Origin: Ceratopteris richardii
Lineage: Eukaryota > Streptophyta > Polypodiopsida > Polypodiales > Pteridaceae
Reading direction: 5' to 3'
DNA: 64,000 nucleotides
Assembly: GCA_020310875.1 (NCBI GenBank)
Contig: CM035423.1
Coordinates: 122,981,164-123,045,163, forward strand
The stretch's first letter is position 1; each line of letters opens with the position of its first letter. Of the stretch, positions 21,738 to 32,325 are shown in pieces. The notes beneath the pieces were generated by a model. That model saw nothing but the letters and a program-made list of their open reading frames with translations. It did not search any database and had not been told where the DNA came from. The translations under genes were made by a program, and so were the position numbers.

Positions 21738-24700
21738 TTGTCGAATGCTCTATTTGTGCTAGGGATCAAGAAGAATCTATTATCAATTTCAACTTTAGCC
21801 CAGAATGGCTTGGTTGTGAAATTTGTTGATGATAGAAGTACATTCATGATCTATCAAATGGCGACGTGGTTATTGCTTCTGCCATTTTATGTCGTGGGTT
21901 GTATAAGTATGAAAAATATGTGAATGATTCAGCATGTGCAGTACATGATTCTCAGGCTATGTCAGATGCAAAGCTTTGGCATGCATGCTTTGGTCATCTA
22001 AATTTTCCTAGTATGCTACACCTACAAAAATCTGAAGTGGTGTCCTCTTCGCCCAAACTTGAGGCACCCTATAAACATGTTTATGAAGGCTATATTTTGG
22101 CAAAAATGCAACATTCATCCTTCCCAAACGAAAGTTCAATTCAAGCTACTCAGAAATTGTAGCTTGTACATAGTGATGTATGTGGTCCTATGCAGACACC
22201 TTCTTTTGGAAACTATCTTTACTTTGTGACTTTCATTGATTATTTTTATAGGCATGCATGGGTATATCCATTGAAAGCGAATTCCAAAGCTCAAAGAGTT
22301 TTTTATTTTGGCTGAAGATGTGTCAGCATGTAAAATGAGCACCCTCCGTTCTAATTGAGGGGGGGAATATATGTCTTCCGACTTTAATGCATTTGTGGTT
22401 GAACATGGGATAAAAAATCGGTGTATAGTGTCGTATAGACCTCAATGAAATGGATTTGCTGAACGGAAGAATAGGTAACTCATGGAGATGGTGAGGAGTA
22501 TGGTCAAGAGTTCGGCTTTACCACATAGTTTTTGGCTTGAGGCCATTATGTGTGCAGCATATGTACTTAATAGATGTCCATCACTCCATATGAGGCTTGG
22601 CATGGTCGTAAGCCATCTATTGTCACCTACATGTTTTTGGTTGTCTAGCATATGCATAAGTGCTTGAACAACATCATAGGAAATTGGATGATAAAGCAGT
22701 AAAATGTATTTTTGTTGGGTACAGTTTTGAAAGCAAGGGCTATTGTCTGTATCATCCATAGACTAAACGCATTTTGGTTAGTCGTGATGTTTTTGTGGAA
22801 GATGTTATTCAGCGTTTACTTTCATGTATGAAGGAGACATCTGTTAGCTCCAAAGACATGTATGATACTTTGTTGCCTCTGTTTCCTAATAAGGCAACTT
22901 CTCAACCTTTGCAGGTTTCATGTGATGATGAAGATCATTCCATTTTTTATGCAAATTTACATGATGCACTTGTTGATGAGAGAGCTAATATTGAGGAGGC
23001 AAAAACTATGCCAAAATAGTTGGTGTAGACTTTGTGTGACAGCAAATTAGATACACCTCTGTCATATCGTACTTGTTCAGGCTCTCATAGTGCCTCTTTT
23101 CCATAAGATTGCTATGCTATGGCTGCCTCTAGTCTCTATGATGAGAATGAGCCTGTTTCGTTTGATGAAGCACAAAATTTTGAAAATTGGATGGTTGCTA
23201 TGCAATTAGAATATGATGCTATCATGAAAAATGGTACTTGGTCTTTATGTGACTTGCCTCATCACAAGAAGCCCATTTCCACTAAGTGGGTATACAAGCT
23301 TAAGTGTAAGCCTGATGGAACAATTGGTAGGTATAAGGCTAGGCTTGTTGCAAAGGGTTATGCACAAGAAAGAGGCATTAATTTTGATGAAACCTTTGCT
23401 CCTACATGTTGAATGACTACTATGTGTAGCATCTGTGCACTTGCAACTCATCATGGTTGGAATGTACATCAGTTGGACATTAAAACTGCATTGTTGAATG
23501 GTGACTTGCATGAAGAAGTGTATGTTTTTTAGCCCCATGGCTTTGTGCAGAAAGGGCATGAAAACCAAGTGTGCAGGTTGAAGAAGGCATTATATGGTTT
23601 AAAGCAAGCACCACTTGCTTGGTATGAAAAGATGCATGCCTATCTGATTGCACATGGTTTTGAGAATAGCCAACTGAAAGCACCTTATACGTTAAGCATG
23701 ATAATCATGTGCTTCTGATCAACGTTGTGTATGTTGATGACATGCTGCTCACTGGTCCTCATGACAAGCATATTGCTGATTTTAAGGCTGATTTGCATGC
23801 CTCATTTTAGATGTCTCATTTGGGGCATTTGCATAATTATTTGGGCATTCAGTTTATGGAAGTTGATGGTGGAATGTCTTTGTGTCAAACAAAATATATT
23901 GACACATTATTGCAACATTTTGGCCTTGAAGATTGTAAACTTATTGCCAGTCCTATGGAGACAGGTTTACGATTGAAGGCCTATTCAGGAAAAATGGGAA
24001 TTACACATGATTTTGAGACTATTCTTTGTGTCCCAATGTTTCACATTTTGACTCATTCATACACTACAACATGTTATTATATGTTGATTGGAGTATATTA
24101 AATTGACACTTTAATATTAAGGATACTTGTATTATAAATAGGTTATGAGGGTTGGGCTCAAACTTAAGTAGTTAACATATTAAGTAATACAAATGGGACT
24201 TGAATAATTCCCAAATTTCCTGAATAGGCCTTATTGAGTCTTCATGATGCCAGAGATGCATTTGATGTTGTTCTCTATTAGCCGGCTATTGGGTGCTTGA
24301 TTTACTTATGCATTACTCAGCCAGATATTCAGTTTGTTGTCGCATAGATGAGCAGGTTTATGCATTGCCCGAGTGTCAAGCATTGGCAGGCAGTTAAGCG
24401 CATCTTTTGCTACTTGAGTGGTACCTAGGTATTTGTATTGTTTTATCTCAAGGGGGGATCACTACCGCTAGATTTACATGCTTTTTTTTACTCTGACTAG
24501 GCTAGTTGCTATGACACTCGTGTGTCCACTAGTGACTTTTGCTTCACGCTTGGTAGCTCATGTATATCTTGGTTGAGCAAGAAGCAGCCTACTGTGGTGA
24601 CTTCCAGTTGTGAGGTTGAGTATAGAACATCTTTCATAGCGATTGTTGAGTGTGAGTGGCTAAGATGCCTTATGGCTTATTTGGGTGTTGGTTAGTCTTC

Positions 24701-25020
24701 TGCCACCACCATCTTCACTAACAATTAGAGCGCATTGGTAATTGCGAGGAACCCTATGTTTCATGCTTGCACTAAGCATATTGAGGTGCAATATCATTAT
24801 GTGAGGGAGAGGTTCTCTACTAGAGAGATCATCTTGGCATAGGTGCCCACGTAGGAGAACATTGTAGACCTTTTCATGAAGGCTCTGCCTAGGGAGAAAT
24901 TTGAAGCTTTCCGCAAAGCTTTGGGCTTACTTCATTTTGTGGATTGATTCCACATAGCTTGGCACTTCCTTATACATGATTTCTAGCTTCTTGTTCACTG
25001 CATCACTCCCAGAGGGGATT

Positions 25021-25255
25021 TGTTGATATGTTTAGGTAGTGATGTGTGTGAACACTCTAGAATTGCCGGGGCACTTTTTTCCCTCTTTAGGAGGTTTTTT
25101 CCCTTGTATTGTATATATGCCTACTTCCCTAACGGATTACTGATCTTTGTACATTCTAGTGGTAATACATTCAATATTGTGCATTGTGCTCCAAGCTTCT
25201 TCTTCTTCTTCTTCTTTTGTTGTTTGCATGCTTTCGCAGACCTTGAACTTCAACA
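25021..25255 (+). repeat. Copia-A copy 2, 3' LTR (235 bp)
   Basis: Starts TGTTGATATG right after the polypurine tract and ends CAACA. It is clearly homologous to 59436-59665 but more diverged, especially in its 3' third. Confidence 0.88.
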
Positions 25256-27060
25256 GTGCACCTAGTGCATCAATACTTTTGTTTTTTGAACATGCATCAT
25301 TCTACAACTCCTCATAAAATCGTAGCTCAACTCTTATCACATGTGGTGAAGCAAGTTGGAAATCAAATTTATTTGAGATGTGGTTGTGCAGTTCATTGAT
25401 GGTTCAAAATTTACTATGCATAATGTATGCCATGTACCTCAGTTATCGTGCAATTTGATGTCAGTTGGTCAACTTGATGACCTTGGTTACAAGGTGGCCT
25501 TCGATGCTGAGTCATTTCATATATCAAAGGGTAATATGGTTATTGCAAAAGGAAGCAAAGTTGGCTCACTTTATCCTTTATTTATATCACAGAGAGACAC
25601 TTGTTAGTTGTTACTGAATAGCCTATGGCTTGTATTTGGAATGGTTGTTTGGGCCATACATCTTGTAGTGGAATGGAAAATCTTTTTCGTTCTGGCTACT
25701 TACTTGTGTTATCTTTCTCATATTTTTCATTTTGTGAGCATTGTCAATATGGAAAGCAAACCACAAATGTGCATAGAATGCACATTGACTCTTCAATTTA
25801 GCCTTTAGATCTCGTTCATATAGATGTGTGTGGTCCTATGCCCACTAGGCCCTTAGGTGGTTCTCTTTACTTTGTCACTTTCATAGATGATGCTACTAGA
25901 ATAGTTTGGGTATATCCTATAAAATTGAGGGATGAGGTTTTCCCTACTTTCAAAAAATGGCTTGCTTCAGTTGAGACTAAAAAAGGAACTAAGCTTAAGG
26001 CTTTATGTTCAGATAATGGGGGAGAGTATACCTCACATGAATTCAGCCTTTTTTGTCAATCTAGAGGGATTTGTAGAGAGTTAACAGCTCCTTATACCCC
26101 AGTATAGAATGGTGTACCTGAAAGGATGAATAGAACTATTCAAGATAGAGTAATTTCTATGTTGCATCATGTAAACCTCTCACAAGGCTTTCGGGCAGAA
26201 GCGGTATTGACTGCAGTCCATATGATTAACCTTTCACCTAGTACTGCCAAAGGTTTGAAAGTGGCACAAGAGTTATGGACAGGGAAGCCCCCATATTATG
26301 ATCATACCCGAGTTTTTGGGTGTGAAGCATATGTTCATATACCCAAGAATCTTAGACAAAAGTTGGACCATAAGTCAAAGAAATGCATTTTTGTTGGATA
26401 TGGTCAAGAAGGGCAATTTGGATATCGCTTATGGGATCCTGAAACACGATCAGTGATCAGAAGTAGTGATGTCATTTTCAATGATTCTAAGATGCATAAA
26501 CAACCCATTAAGGAGGTTGAGTGAGAAGAGTGGTGTTTGAGGATACTAGTCCTCCAGTTAGCATGCATAAAAATGCTGCACATAGGGAATTTCAAGAGAA
26601 TATCCGATCAGATCATTCTGCACATGTTCCTGTTCAGCAACCATTAAGACGCTCTACATGTGTCTCACATCCACCTGATAGATATGTTCGAGGTTTAGAT
26701 TTTGTTATGCTAATAGATTCCGGTGAGCCTTCTTGTGACAAAGAGGCTATAAAGACAAAGGACCATGTCAAGTGGGAGCGTGCCATGAAGAGTGAGTTGG
26801 ATTCTATTCACAAGAATGGTACTTGGGATTTAGTACCTTTGCCAAAGGGCAGGAAATCTTTACCATGTAAATGGGTATATAAGCTAAAATTCATATCAAA
26901 TAGTGCTTCTCCAAAGTATAAAGCACGACTTGTTGCAAAGGGTTTTAGGCAACAACATGGTGTTGATTTTGAGGAAATCTTCTCTCCGGTGGTCAACATG
27001 ACTCGCCTGCACATGTTTCTTGGATTCGTTGCAATGGAGAAGTTTGAGCTAGTCCAAATC

Positions 27061-27095
27061 ATTAGGGCAAAAAACGGCCAAAAAAGGGCCGTGTA
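27061..27095 (+). repeat. Left terminal inverted repeat of the DNA element
   Basis: ATTAGGGCAAAAAACGGCC followed by a run of A and GGGCCGTG. The inner ACGGCC...GGGCCGT forms a small palindrome. The partial copy at 46560-47219 starts with the same TAGGGCAAAAAA sequence and stays similar for several hundred bases, which confirms this end. Confidence 0.75.
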
Positions 27096-27307
27096 AGGAT
27101 TTCAATTAGTTGTGCTTAATCTGGATTAAAGTTGTCAACTCATTTTAAAAAAATCCGTGTAAGCGCATTTAAAACGTATCTTGTGCAAATTTTGAAGAGA
27201 GAGAAACTCGTGTGATAATCATGAAAAGTATGTGTGATATCTTATGCCTCAAAGTTTGTGCTCATCGGGCGTTCATGAAAATTTGAATTTTCCTCTTGTT
27301 CACGGAC

Positions 27308-27317
27308 CTATATAATG
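27308..27317 (+). promoter_or_regulatory. TATA box near the left end of the DNA element
   Basis: CTATATAATG, conserved as CTATATAATG on the minus strand at 46971-46980 in the partial copy, at a similar distance from the terminus. Conservation in both copies supports a real promoter for the short frame that follows. Confidence 0.55.
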
Positions 27318-27349
27318 TGTGCTTATGCCGTTTTGCACTTTTTTACTCT

Positions 27350-27496
27350 ACTTTCGATGGAAAAAAACATATCGACATATGGGTAGATGGATTTGTTTAT
27401 CCAATTGATCCACAAACTGGAAGGTATACCCCTTTTCATAATCTTCATGATCTAATTAGACTTTTAGGAGAAACATGGGCATCCCTTCTTATGTAA
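27350..27496 (+). pseudogene. Remnant of an unknown element-borne protein (gene X)
   Basis: Short frame encoding KKHIDIWVDGFVYPIDPQTG, RYTPFHNLHDLIRLLG and ending at 27496. The partial copy of the element (minus strand, 46560-46900) encodes the related NIDIWTNGAIYPIDPPTG, RYPPFHKLHDFIIFLG plus more sequence on both sides, so the piece here is internally shortened. It has no plausible start codon of its own. I do not recognise the family. Because it sits behind a TATA box conserved in both copies, it is more likely part of the element than a random capture. Confidence 0.5.
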
Positions 27497-27532
27497 AAGA
27501 AATATCACAGGCAGTGGAAGCTACATTTCAGG

Positions 27533-27826
27533 ATGGCGACTGACTTGCGTACACTGCTCCTACCACTTTTTTTCGGAGCCGTTATGTGGAGAGCTACACA
27601 AGCGACTGTTCTATTTCATAACACCAGAACTGTCACGAGCTTGGACTCCATCAATCAGGTAATCACACTTCCTCTGCTTCGTCCACTCCCGTGATGATGA
27701 TAGCGGCATCCGTTGAAGTAGTGCCCATCTATCTATGTATGTGCAGGAGCACTATGGCACCGTGCAGGAAGTGACCAATGTCGTCTACAAGGGTAGCACT
27801 GCAATCAAGTGCACGCAAGTCTACGT
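27533..27826 (+). pseudogene. Captured two-exon fragment of a secreted host protein
   Basis: Exon 1 (27533-27658) starts MATDLRTLLLPLFFGAV, a plausible signal peptide, and continues TVLFHNTRTVTSLDSINQ. A GT-AG intron (27659-27746, ending in TGTGCAG) leads to exon 2 (27747 to about 27826), EHYGTVQEVTNVVYKGSTA and IKCTQVY, after which the sequence loses sense. The retained intron shows capture at the DNA level, not through mRNA. From memory the mature part recalls secreted polysaccharide-lyase-like proteins of plants, but I cannot check that. It is only the 5' part of a gene and cannot make a full protein. Confidence 0.5.
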
Positions 27827-28457
27827 TCACAAGGCTATCGTTCACCTTTTCATTAAAAAGTGTGAATCTCTACTTTCATAAATGGGATTTCTTGGTGGTG
27901 ATGTTCATCTAAGAAAAGATCCAAAGCTTCTACAAAATATAGGTAATGTACAAAAGAGCTTGGACTTTGGATAGCTTGGACTCAGAGGAGAGCTATCCAG
28001 AAGTACTGATTCATCCAGATTTTCAATCTAGGAAAATAACTGTCACAACAAATTGGAAATTTAGAAATGTAAGGGAGCTCCTAGAATACCTTAATGAGGC
28101 ATCATCATAGTTCATATTCTCAATTGATGATGCAATAGTTAACATTGGATCAGAGAAAACATTATCTTGCATAACTTGCCTGCCACCCAGGGTGATCAAG
28201 TTCCAACCCTTTAGATTGTAACAAGTGTCCTTCTTTAAGAAGATTTTTTTTCAAACTTCCATTGATTTTTCTTTGCATGATGGTGACTAAGAATGTGACT
28301 GATTACATCACTTCAATTCTGTCTTTTTATGGACTATATTCATCTTGGCATTTTTTTGTTTATTTTCAAGATTGTGAGGAGGTTTCAATGGTGCAATGAT
28401 TATACAGGAACTTGCATATGACAAAATGGATGGTATGACAAAATGGAAAAGATTGGA

Positions 28458-28532
28458 TGACACGACCGATACAAGCGATATGGACCATCTGAAATTATCT
28501 GATTGCCCATATCGCTTGCATCGGTCGTGTCA
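28458..28532. repeat. Hairpin 1
   Basis: TGACACGACCGATACAAGCG at one end pairs with its near-perfect complement ending TCGGTCGTGTCA. The arms run to about 31 nt with few mismatches around a loop of about 11 nt. The stem carries the GATATGG/CCATATC variant, shared with the hairpins at 29029 and 33560. Confidence 0.85.
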
Positions 28533-29028
28533 TAAAAACTTCTCTATCCTCTTCACATTTAACTTTTCTGTAGGATGGTGACTAAGAATGTGACTGATTA
28601 CATCACTTCAATTATGTCTTTTTATGGACTACATTCATATTGGCATTTTTTTGTTTAATTTCAAGATTCTAATGAGGTTTCTATTGTGCAATGATTATAA
28701 AGGAACTTGCATGAGTAAATTCTAGGTGATTCAAGAATATAAACCAAGAAATTCTTACATAATATATCTCCCCTTTTAGAACCTTTTTCCATACTTCCAT
28801 TGATTTTGCTTTTGCAGGATTGTAAGTAAGAATGTGACTCATTACATCACTTCAATTATGGCTTTTTATGGACTATATTCATATTGGCATTTTTTTTTAA
28901 TTTCAACATTTTGATGAGGTTTCAATGGTGCAATGATTATACAGGAACTTGCATATGACAAAATGGATGGTATGACAAAATGGATGGTATGACAAAATGG
29001 ATGGTATGAAAAAATGGAAAAGATTGGA

Positions 29029-29103
29029 TGACATGACCGATACAAGCGATATGAGCCATCCAAAATTCTCCGATTACCCATATCGCTTGCATCGGTCGTG
29101 TCA
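29029..29103. repeat. Hairpin 2
   Basis: Same design as hairpin 1 (TGACATGACCGATACAAGCG paired with TCGGTCGTGTCA), 75 nt, of the GATATG/CATATC type. Its mirror partner on the right arm is 33024-33098. Confidence 0.85.
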
Positions 29104-29386
29104 TAAAAACTTCTCTATCCTCTTCACATTTAACTTTTCAACATGAATAAAGCAAAAAGCACCCAAAATAGACATTTTGATGATAGAACCAATTCAATTT
29201 TTCTGGAACCATGCAATGAAGTCACTTTTACTTAGTTCTCAAGAGGATCAATTCAACATTACATTACTCAAGGCATATAAATATAGTTACAATGACCATC
29301 TTCCAGATGAAGACTGGCATAATTACATACAATTTGTACATCAATTAATCTTCCAACATATGTTGGTTACACATTAGATTACAATC

Positions 29387-29814
29387 TTACATTCCAAAAA
29401 TATAAGGGCATATTGCATGTTCCATAATGGCATTTATTGCTCTCTCCTTGATCAAGATGACCCAAGCATATGGATAGTCTGACAAGTTCAACTCAGGGTT
29501 GTAAAACCTACTTTCCAAGAACCTTACTGCATTTGCAATCACTCTCCAGTCACACGAGGTGTTGTATTTCTGTAATGGCACATGTATTTGAGTGTATCCA
29601 AACCTTTTTTCTTCTTTCAATGAAGGAATTCCTAGAATGTTTTGATCAATATGCATTTTGAGAAGCTTAGCAGCACTGCAAGGTAAACTTAAATTTAGAA
29701 TGGATGGCAAGGCTTTAAAATAGAACACAACAAAATGTATGGTGAGGCTTACACTTTGGAGTTTCCATGTTGTGATTGGAGAGAATTCCTTGCTGTCTTC
29801 TTTGTCCTAGCCAT
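29387..29814 (-). CDS. Split gene encoding a protein with a histone H3-like N-terminus
   Basis: Two exons on the minus strand. Exon 1 (29814-29753) encodes MARTKKTARNSLQSQHGNSK. A GT-AG intron (29752-29676, GTAAGC...TTGCAG) joins in phase to exon 2 (29675-29387), giving 116 residues. A second acceptor-like tract (TTTTTTTGTAG) ends three bases before the start codon, so a 5' leader intron is likely. The first 11 residues match histone H3 (MARTKQTARKS) at 9 positions; known plant H3 genes often carry 5' leader introns. The rest (FGYTQIHVPLQKYNTSC, DWRVIANAVRFLESRFY, WVILIKERAINAIMEH) is about the length of an H3 core and has an H3-like RRYQKST counterpart (QKYNTSC), but overall similarity is weak. 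It is either a very divergent H3-like protein or a chance or mimic tail on an unrelated protein. It is read outward from the central promoter. Confidence 0.5.
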
Positions 29815-30011
29815 AACCTACAAAAAAAGATTATTATCATCAGATAAATAGGACTTTTACTAGAGAAAAACAAATCATGGATCAGTAAGGATTAATATTA
29901 GGACATGGATCAATTACACAAAAAAAGATTACATCCTTCATATTTGCAATGTCTTGTACCCCTTTGGGCAATAAATATGTGTATCTATGTACAAGCAGAA
30001 ACAAAGCATGA

Positions 30012-30079
30012 GACACGACCAATCCAAGCGATTAGGGTCATCAAAGAATATCGGATGGGTCTAATCGCTTGCATTGGTC
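30012..30079. repeat. Hairpin 3
   Basis: GACACGACCAATCCAAGCG...CGCTTGCATTGGTC, of the GATTAG/CTAATC stem type. A second, partial right-arm copy (GCTTGAAATGGTCATGTC) follows directly to 30104. Confidence 0.8.
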
Positions 30080-30285
30080 CTAGTTGCTTGAAATGGTCAT
30101 GTCCAAAGGAGGTCATCTTGAAGCTTAGATTGCATGTGAACTTTTGTATCTTATTATTGGTTAAGAATTTTAAGAAAATAATGCAACCATTGCGTCCGGA
30201 ACGTGCCAAAACCCTAAGATTGACTGTCTATTTGCATGATTTTGATACCCGGAGGTCTCGATAAGCCTTTTTGTATTGATTTCCA

Positions 30286-30358
30286 GACACGACCGATGCA
30301 AGCGATTAGGCCCATCCAACATTTTCAGATGAGCCTAATCGCTTGCATTGGTCGTGTC
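30286..30358. repeat. Hairpin 4
   Basis: 73 nt, GACACGACCGATGCAAGCG...CGCTTGCATTGGTCGTGTC, with stem extension GATTAGGCCCATC facing GATGAGCCTAATC. One of the cleanest copies. An unpaired single arm of the same motif lies at about 30508-30526. Confidence 0.88.
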
Positions 30359-30620
30359 CTACATTCATGCACAAATAGGCTCATCAAGACCTCTCAATAT
30401 CAGAATCATGCAAATAGACAGTCAATCTTAGGGTTTTGGCACGTTTCGGATGCAATGGTATCATTAGTTTCTTGAAATTCTGAGCCAATAGTAAGATAGG
30501 GAAATTCATGACCGATGCAAGCAAAATAAGCCAACTTGCACAAAAAAGAGTTTAAAAGCTTGGAACAAATTTTAAACGCAGAAAAACTAATTAAAAAAGC
30601 TTTCACAAAGCACTCAAGAA

Positions 30621-30692
30621 ACATGACCGATACAAGCGATTAGGGTCATCGGGAAATCCTCGAATGTCCTTAATCGCTTGTATCGGTCGTGT
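30621..30692. repeat. Hairpin 5
   Basis: ACATGACCGATACAAGCG...CGCTTGTATCGGTCGTGT, 72 nt. The arms show an A·T for G·C swap on both sides (GATACAAG with CTTGTATC), consistent with paired change. Confidence 0.85.
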
Positions 30693-30838
30693 TGTAAAAT
30701 AATTGATCATGATGACCCTAAACCCTCACACAAAATGTGGTCTATGGAAAGTTTTGAAAAGCATGTAAAAACGCAAAGACAACGGTAAGTTGATGGTAGC
30801 AAGGAGTTTCACAAAAAATGAAAAAAGTGAATAGAAGA

Positions 30839-31066
30839 GCTTAAATAGGTCTCTGGGATGATTTGACCATTGGTGACACGTGGCAATGTGTGATTGGTCC
30901 ATGTCATCTAGCCGTTGCGAATCCCAACGTTACAATGCCACGTGGCATCATTTGAGTGGGCCACGTCATCTAGCCGTTGTGATTCCCAACGTCTTTTGCC
31001 ACGTGGCACTCACTTATTAGTCCACGTCATGTGACCGTTACCCGGTCCTTCTCGACTATAAATACG
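30839..31066. promoter_or_regulatory. Central, apparently bidirectional promoter
   Basis: Three tandem units of about 62 bp (30866-31045) each hold a CACGTGGCA G-box (30876-30884, 30939-30947, 31000-31008) and an A/GTCAT-type motif (CCATGTCAT at 30899, CCACGTCAT at 30961 and 31022). Outward-facing TATA boxes flank them: CTATAAATAC on the plus strand (31056-31065) and CCTATTTAAGC on the minus strand (30849-30839). The hexamer ACGTCA is an established element of plant histone promoters, usually with the octamer CGCGGATC, which I do not see here; ACGT cores also occur in many other plant promoters. The block sits at the centre of the palindrome, between the two outward-reading genes. Confidence 0.65.
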
Positions 31067-31148
31067 GGTCCCGTTCACCATTTCACATTTTCAACCTTCA
31101 TAGAATTTCTCTCTTCATCACCCATGCATAATTGTGCTACATACCCGA

Positions 31149-31219
31149 TACGACTGATACAAGCGATTACATGCGTTTGACCTACCTTTGACTAGCTTAT
31201 TTCGCTTGCATCGGTCATG
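31149..31219. repeat. Hairpin 6 (just downstream of the plus-strand TATA box)
   Basis: ACGACTGATACAAGCGATTA...TTCGCTTGCATCGGTCATG. The arms are less perfect than in other copies. It begins about 90 nt after the plus-strand TATA box, so it would lie in the first transcribed sequence. Confidence 0.7.
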
Positions 31220-31368
31220 AACTTCCCTATCTTACTATTGGCTCGGAATCAAGAACCTAATGCTACCATTGCATCCGGAGGAACATGCCAAAACCCTAAG
31301 ATTGATTGTCTATTTGTATGATTCTGATATGGAAAGGTCTTGATGAGCCTATTTGTGCATGAATCTAG

Positions 31369-31441
31369 GACATGACCAATGCAAGCGATTAGGCTCATCT
31401 GGAAATGTTGGATGGGCCTAATCGCTTGCATCGGTCGTGTC
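31369..31441. repeat. Hairpin 7
   Basis: 73 nt, GACATGACCAATGCAAGCG...CGCTTGCATCGGTCGTGTC, with stem extension GATTAGGCTCATC facing GATGGGCCTAATC and an 11-nt loop. Confidence 0.88.
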
Positions 31442-31543
31442 TGGAAATCAATACAGAAAGGCTTATCGAGACCTCTGGGTATCGAAATCATGCAAATTCT
31501 GATATGGAAAGGTCTTGATGAGCCTATTTGTGCATGAATCTAG

Positions 31544-31616
31544 GACATGACCAATGCAAGTGATTAGGCTCATCTGGAAATGTTGGATGGGCCTAATCGC
31601 TTGCATCGGTCGTGTC
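31544..31616. repeat. Hairpin 8
   Basis: Second tandem copy of hairpin 7, with the same loop and one visible change in the left arm (AAGTGATT). Confidence 0.88.
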
Positions 31617-31709
31617 TGGAAATCAATACAAAAAGCTTATCAATGACTGTCTATTTGTATGATTCTGATATGGAAAGGTCTTGATGAGCCTATTTGTGCA
31701 TGAATCTAG

Positions 31710-31782
31710 GACATGACCAATGCAAGCGATTAGGCTCATCTGGAAATGTTGGATGGGCCTAATCGCTTGCATCGGTCGTGTC
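31710..31782. repeat. Hairpin 9
   Basis: Third tandem copy of hairpin 7, identical to it in both arms as far as I can read. Confidence 0.88.
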
Positions 31783-31966
31783 TGAAAATCAATACAACAA
31801 GGCTTATCAAGACCTCTGGGTATCGAAATCATGCAAATAGACAGTCAATCTTAGGGTTTTGACACGTTCCGGACGCAATGGTAGCATTATCTTCTCCAAA
31901 TTCTTAACCAATAATAAGATACAAAAGTTCACATGCAATCTAAGCTTTAAGATGACCTCCTTTGGA

Positions 31967-32037
31967 GACAACCAATTCAAGCGATTAGGACCATCCAAGC
32001 TTCCTTGATGGGCCCAATCACTTGAATTGGTTGTGTC
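31967..32037. repeat. Hairpin 10
   Basis: GACAACCAATTCAAGCGATT...AATCACTTGAATTGGTTGTGTC. It differs from the consensus at several positions, yet most differences occur on both arms (AACCAATTCAAG with CTTGAATTGGTT), so pairing is kept. Confidence 0.85.
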
Positions 32038-32160
32038 CAATCAAGTATCATATTTATAGCTATATGAATGAATGCTCCATATAGAACAACTAAATGTGTT
32101 TATAAATATTATTTTCAACATTAATTGTATGTTTTTGTAAAGTTAAGGATGATAAATCAA

Positions 32161-32231
32161 ACATGACTGATGCAAGCGATTATGCCCATCGGATATTCTC
32201 TGATGACCCTAATCGCTTGGATCGGTCGTAT
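32161..32231. repeat. Hairpin 11
   Basis: ACATGACTGATGCAAGCG...CGCTTGGATCGGTCGTAT, with stem extension GATTATGCCCATC facing GATGACCCTAATC. Mirror partner of hairpin 3. Confidence 0.8.
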
Positions 32232-32325
32232 CTCATGCTTTGTTTCTACTTCTGTTTCTAGTTATTTCTATGACTTTAAAAGATCGTTTACTTTTTCTAA
32301 CCTAGATTTTCAATTTTTTCCACAG

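Larger units (their letters stand above)
7586..25255 (+). mobile_element. Copia-A copy 2, old, split by a gypsy insertion
   Basis: Plus-strand Copia-A relic in two blocks, 7586-7744 and 21738-25255, separated by the complete gypsy element at 7745-21737. The left block matches the region before and within the protease of the better copy (around 60980-61270). The right block continues with integrase, reverse transcriptase (a YVDDM-type segment near 23735) and RNase H, then a polypurine tract (AGAGGGGATT, 25011-25020) and the 3' LTR (25021-25255). The 5' LTR and gag are missing. It carries many breaks, so it is much older than the gypsy inside it. Confidence 0.9.
27955..29340 (+). repeat. Left outer arm of the large palindrome
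   Basis: Pairs in inverted orientation with 32810-34085. It starts with coding-like sequence (DSEESYPEVLIHPDFQSRKI, NWKFRNVRELLEYLNEASS). It then has about three repeats of a 270-300 bp block built on TGACTAAGAATGTGACTGAT and TTTTTATGGACTA (near 28285, 28575 and 28825), and two hairpins (28458-28532, 29029-29103). Confidence 0.85.
31321..31838. repeat. Three tandem copies of a 166-175 bp hairpin-bearing unit
   Basis: Units begin with ATTCTGATATGGAAAGGTCT at about 31321, 31496 and 31662. Each contains one hairpin and the flank GAAATCAATACA...GCTTATC. They are almost identical, so this is the most recent change in the element. In inverted orientation the unit matches the region around hairpin 4. 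Confidence 0.9.

Noticed and set aside
29387-29728. Ulp1-type cysteine protease (QKYNTSCDW resembles the Q-x-N-x-x-C motif)
   Set aside because: No catalytic His and Asp upstream in the right spacing, and the spliced product is too short for the fold.
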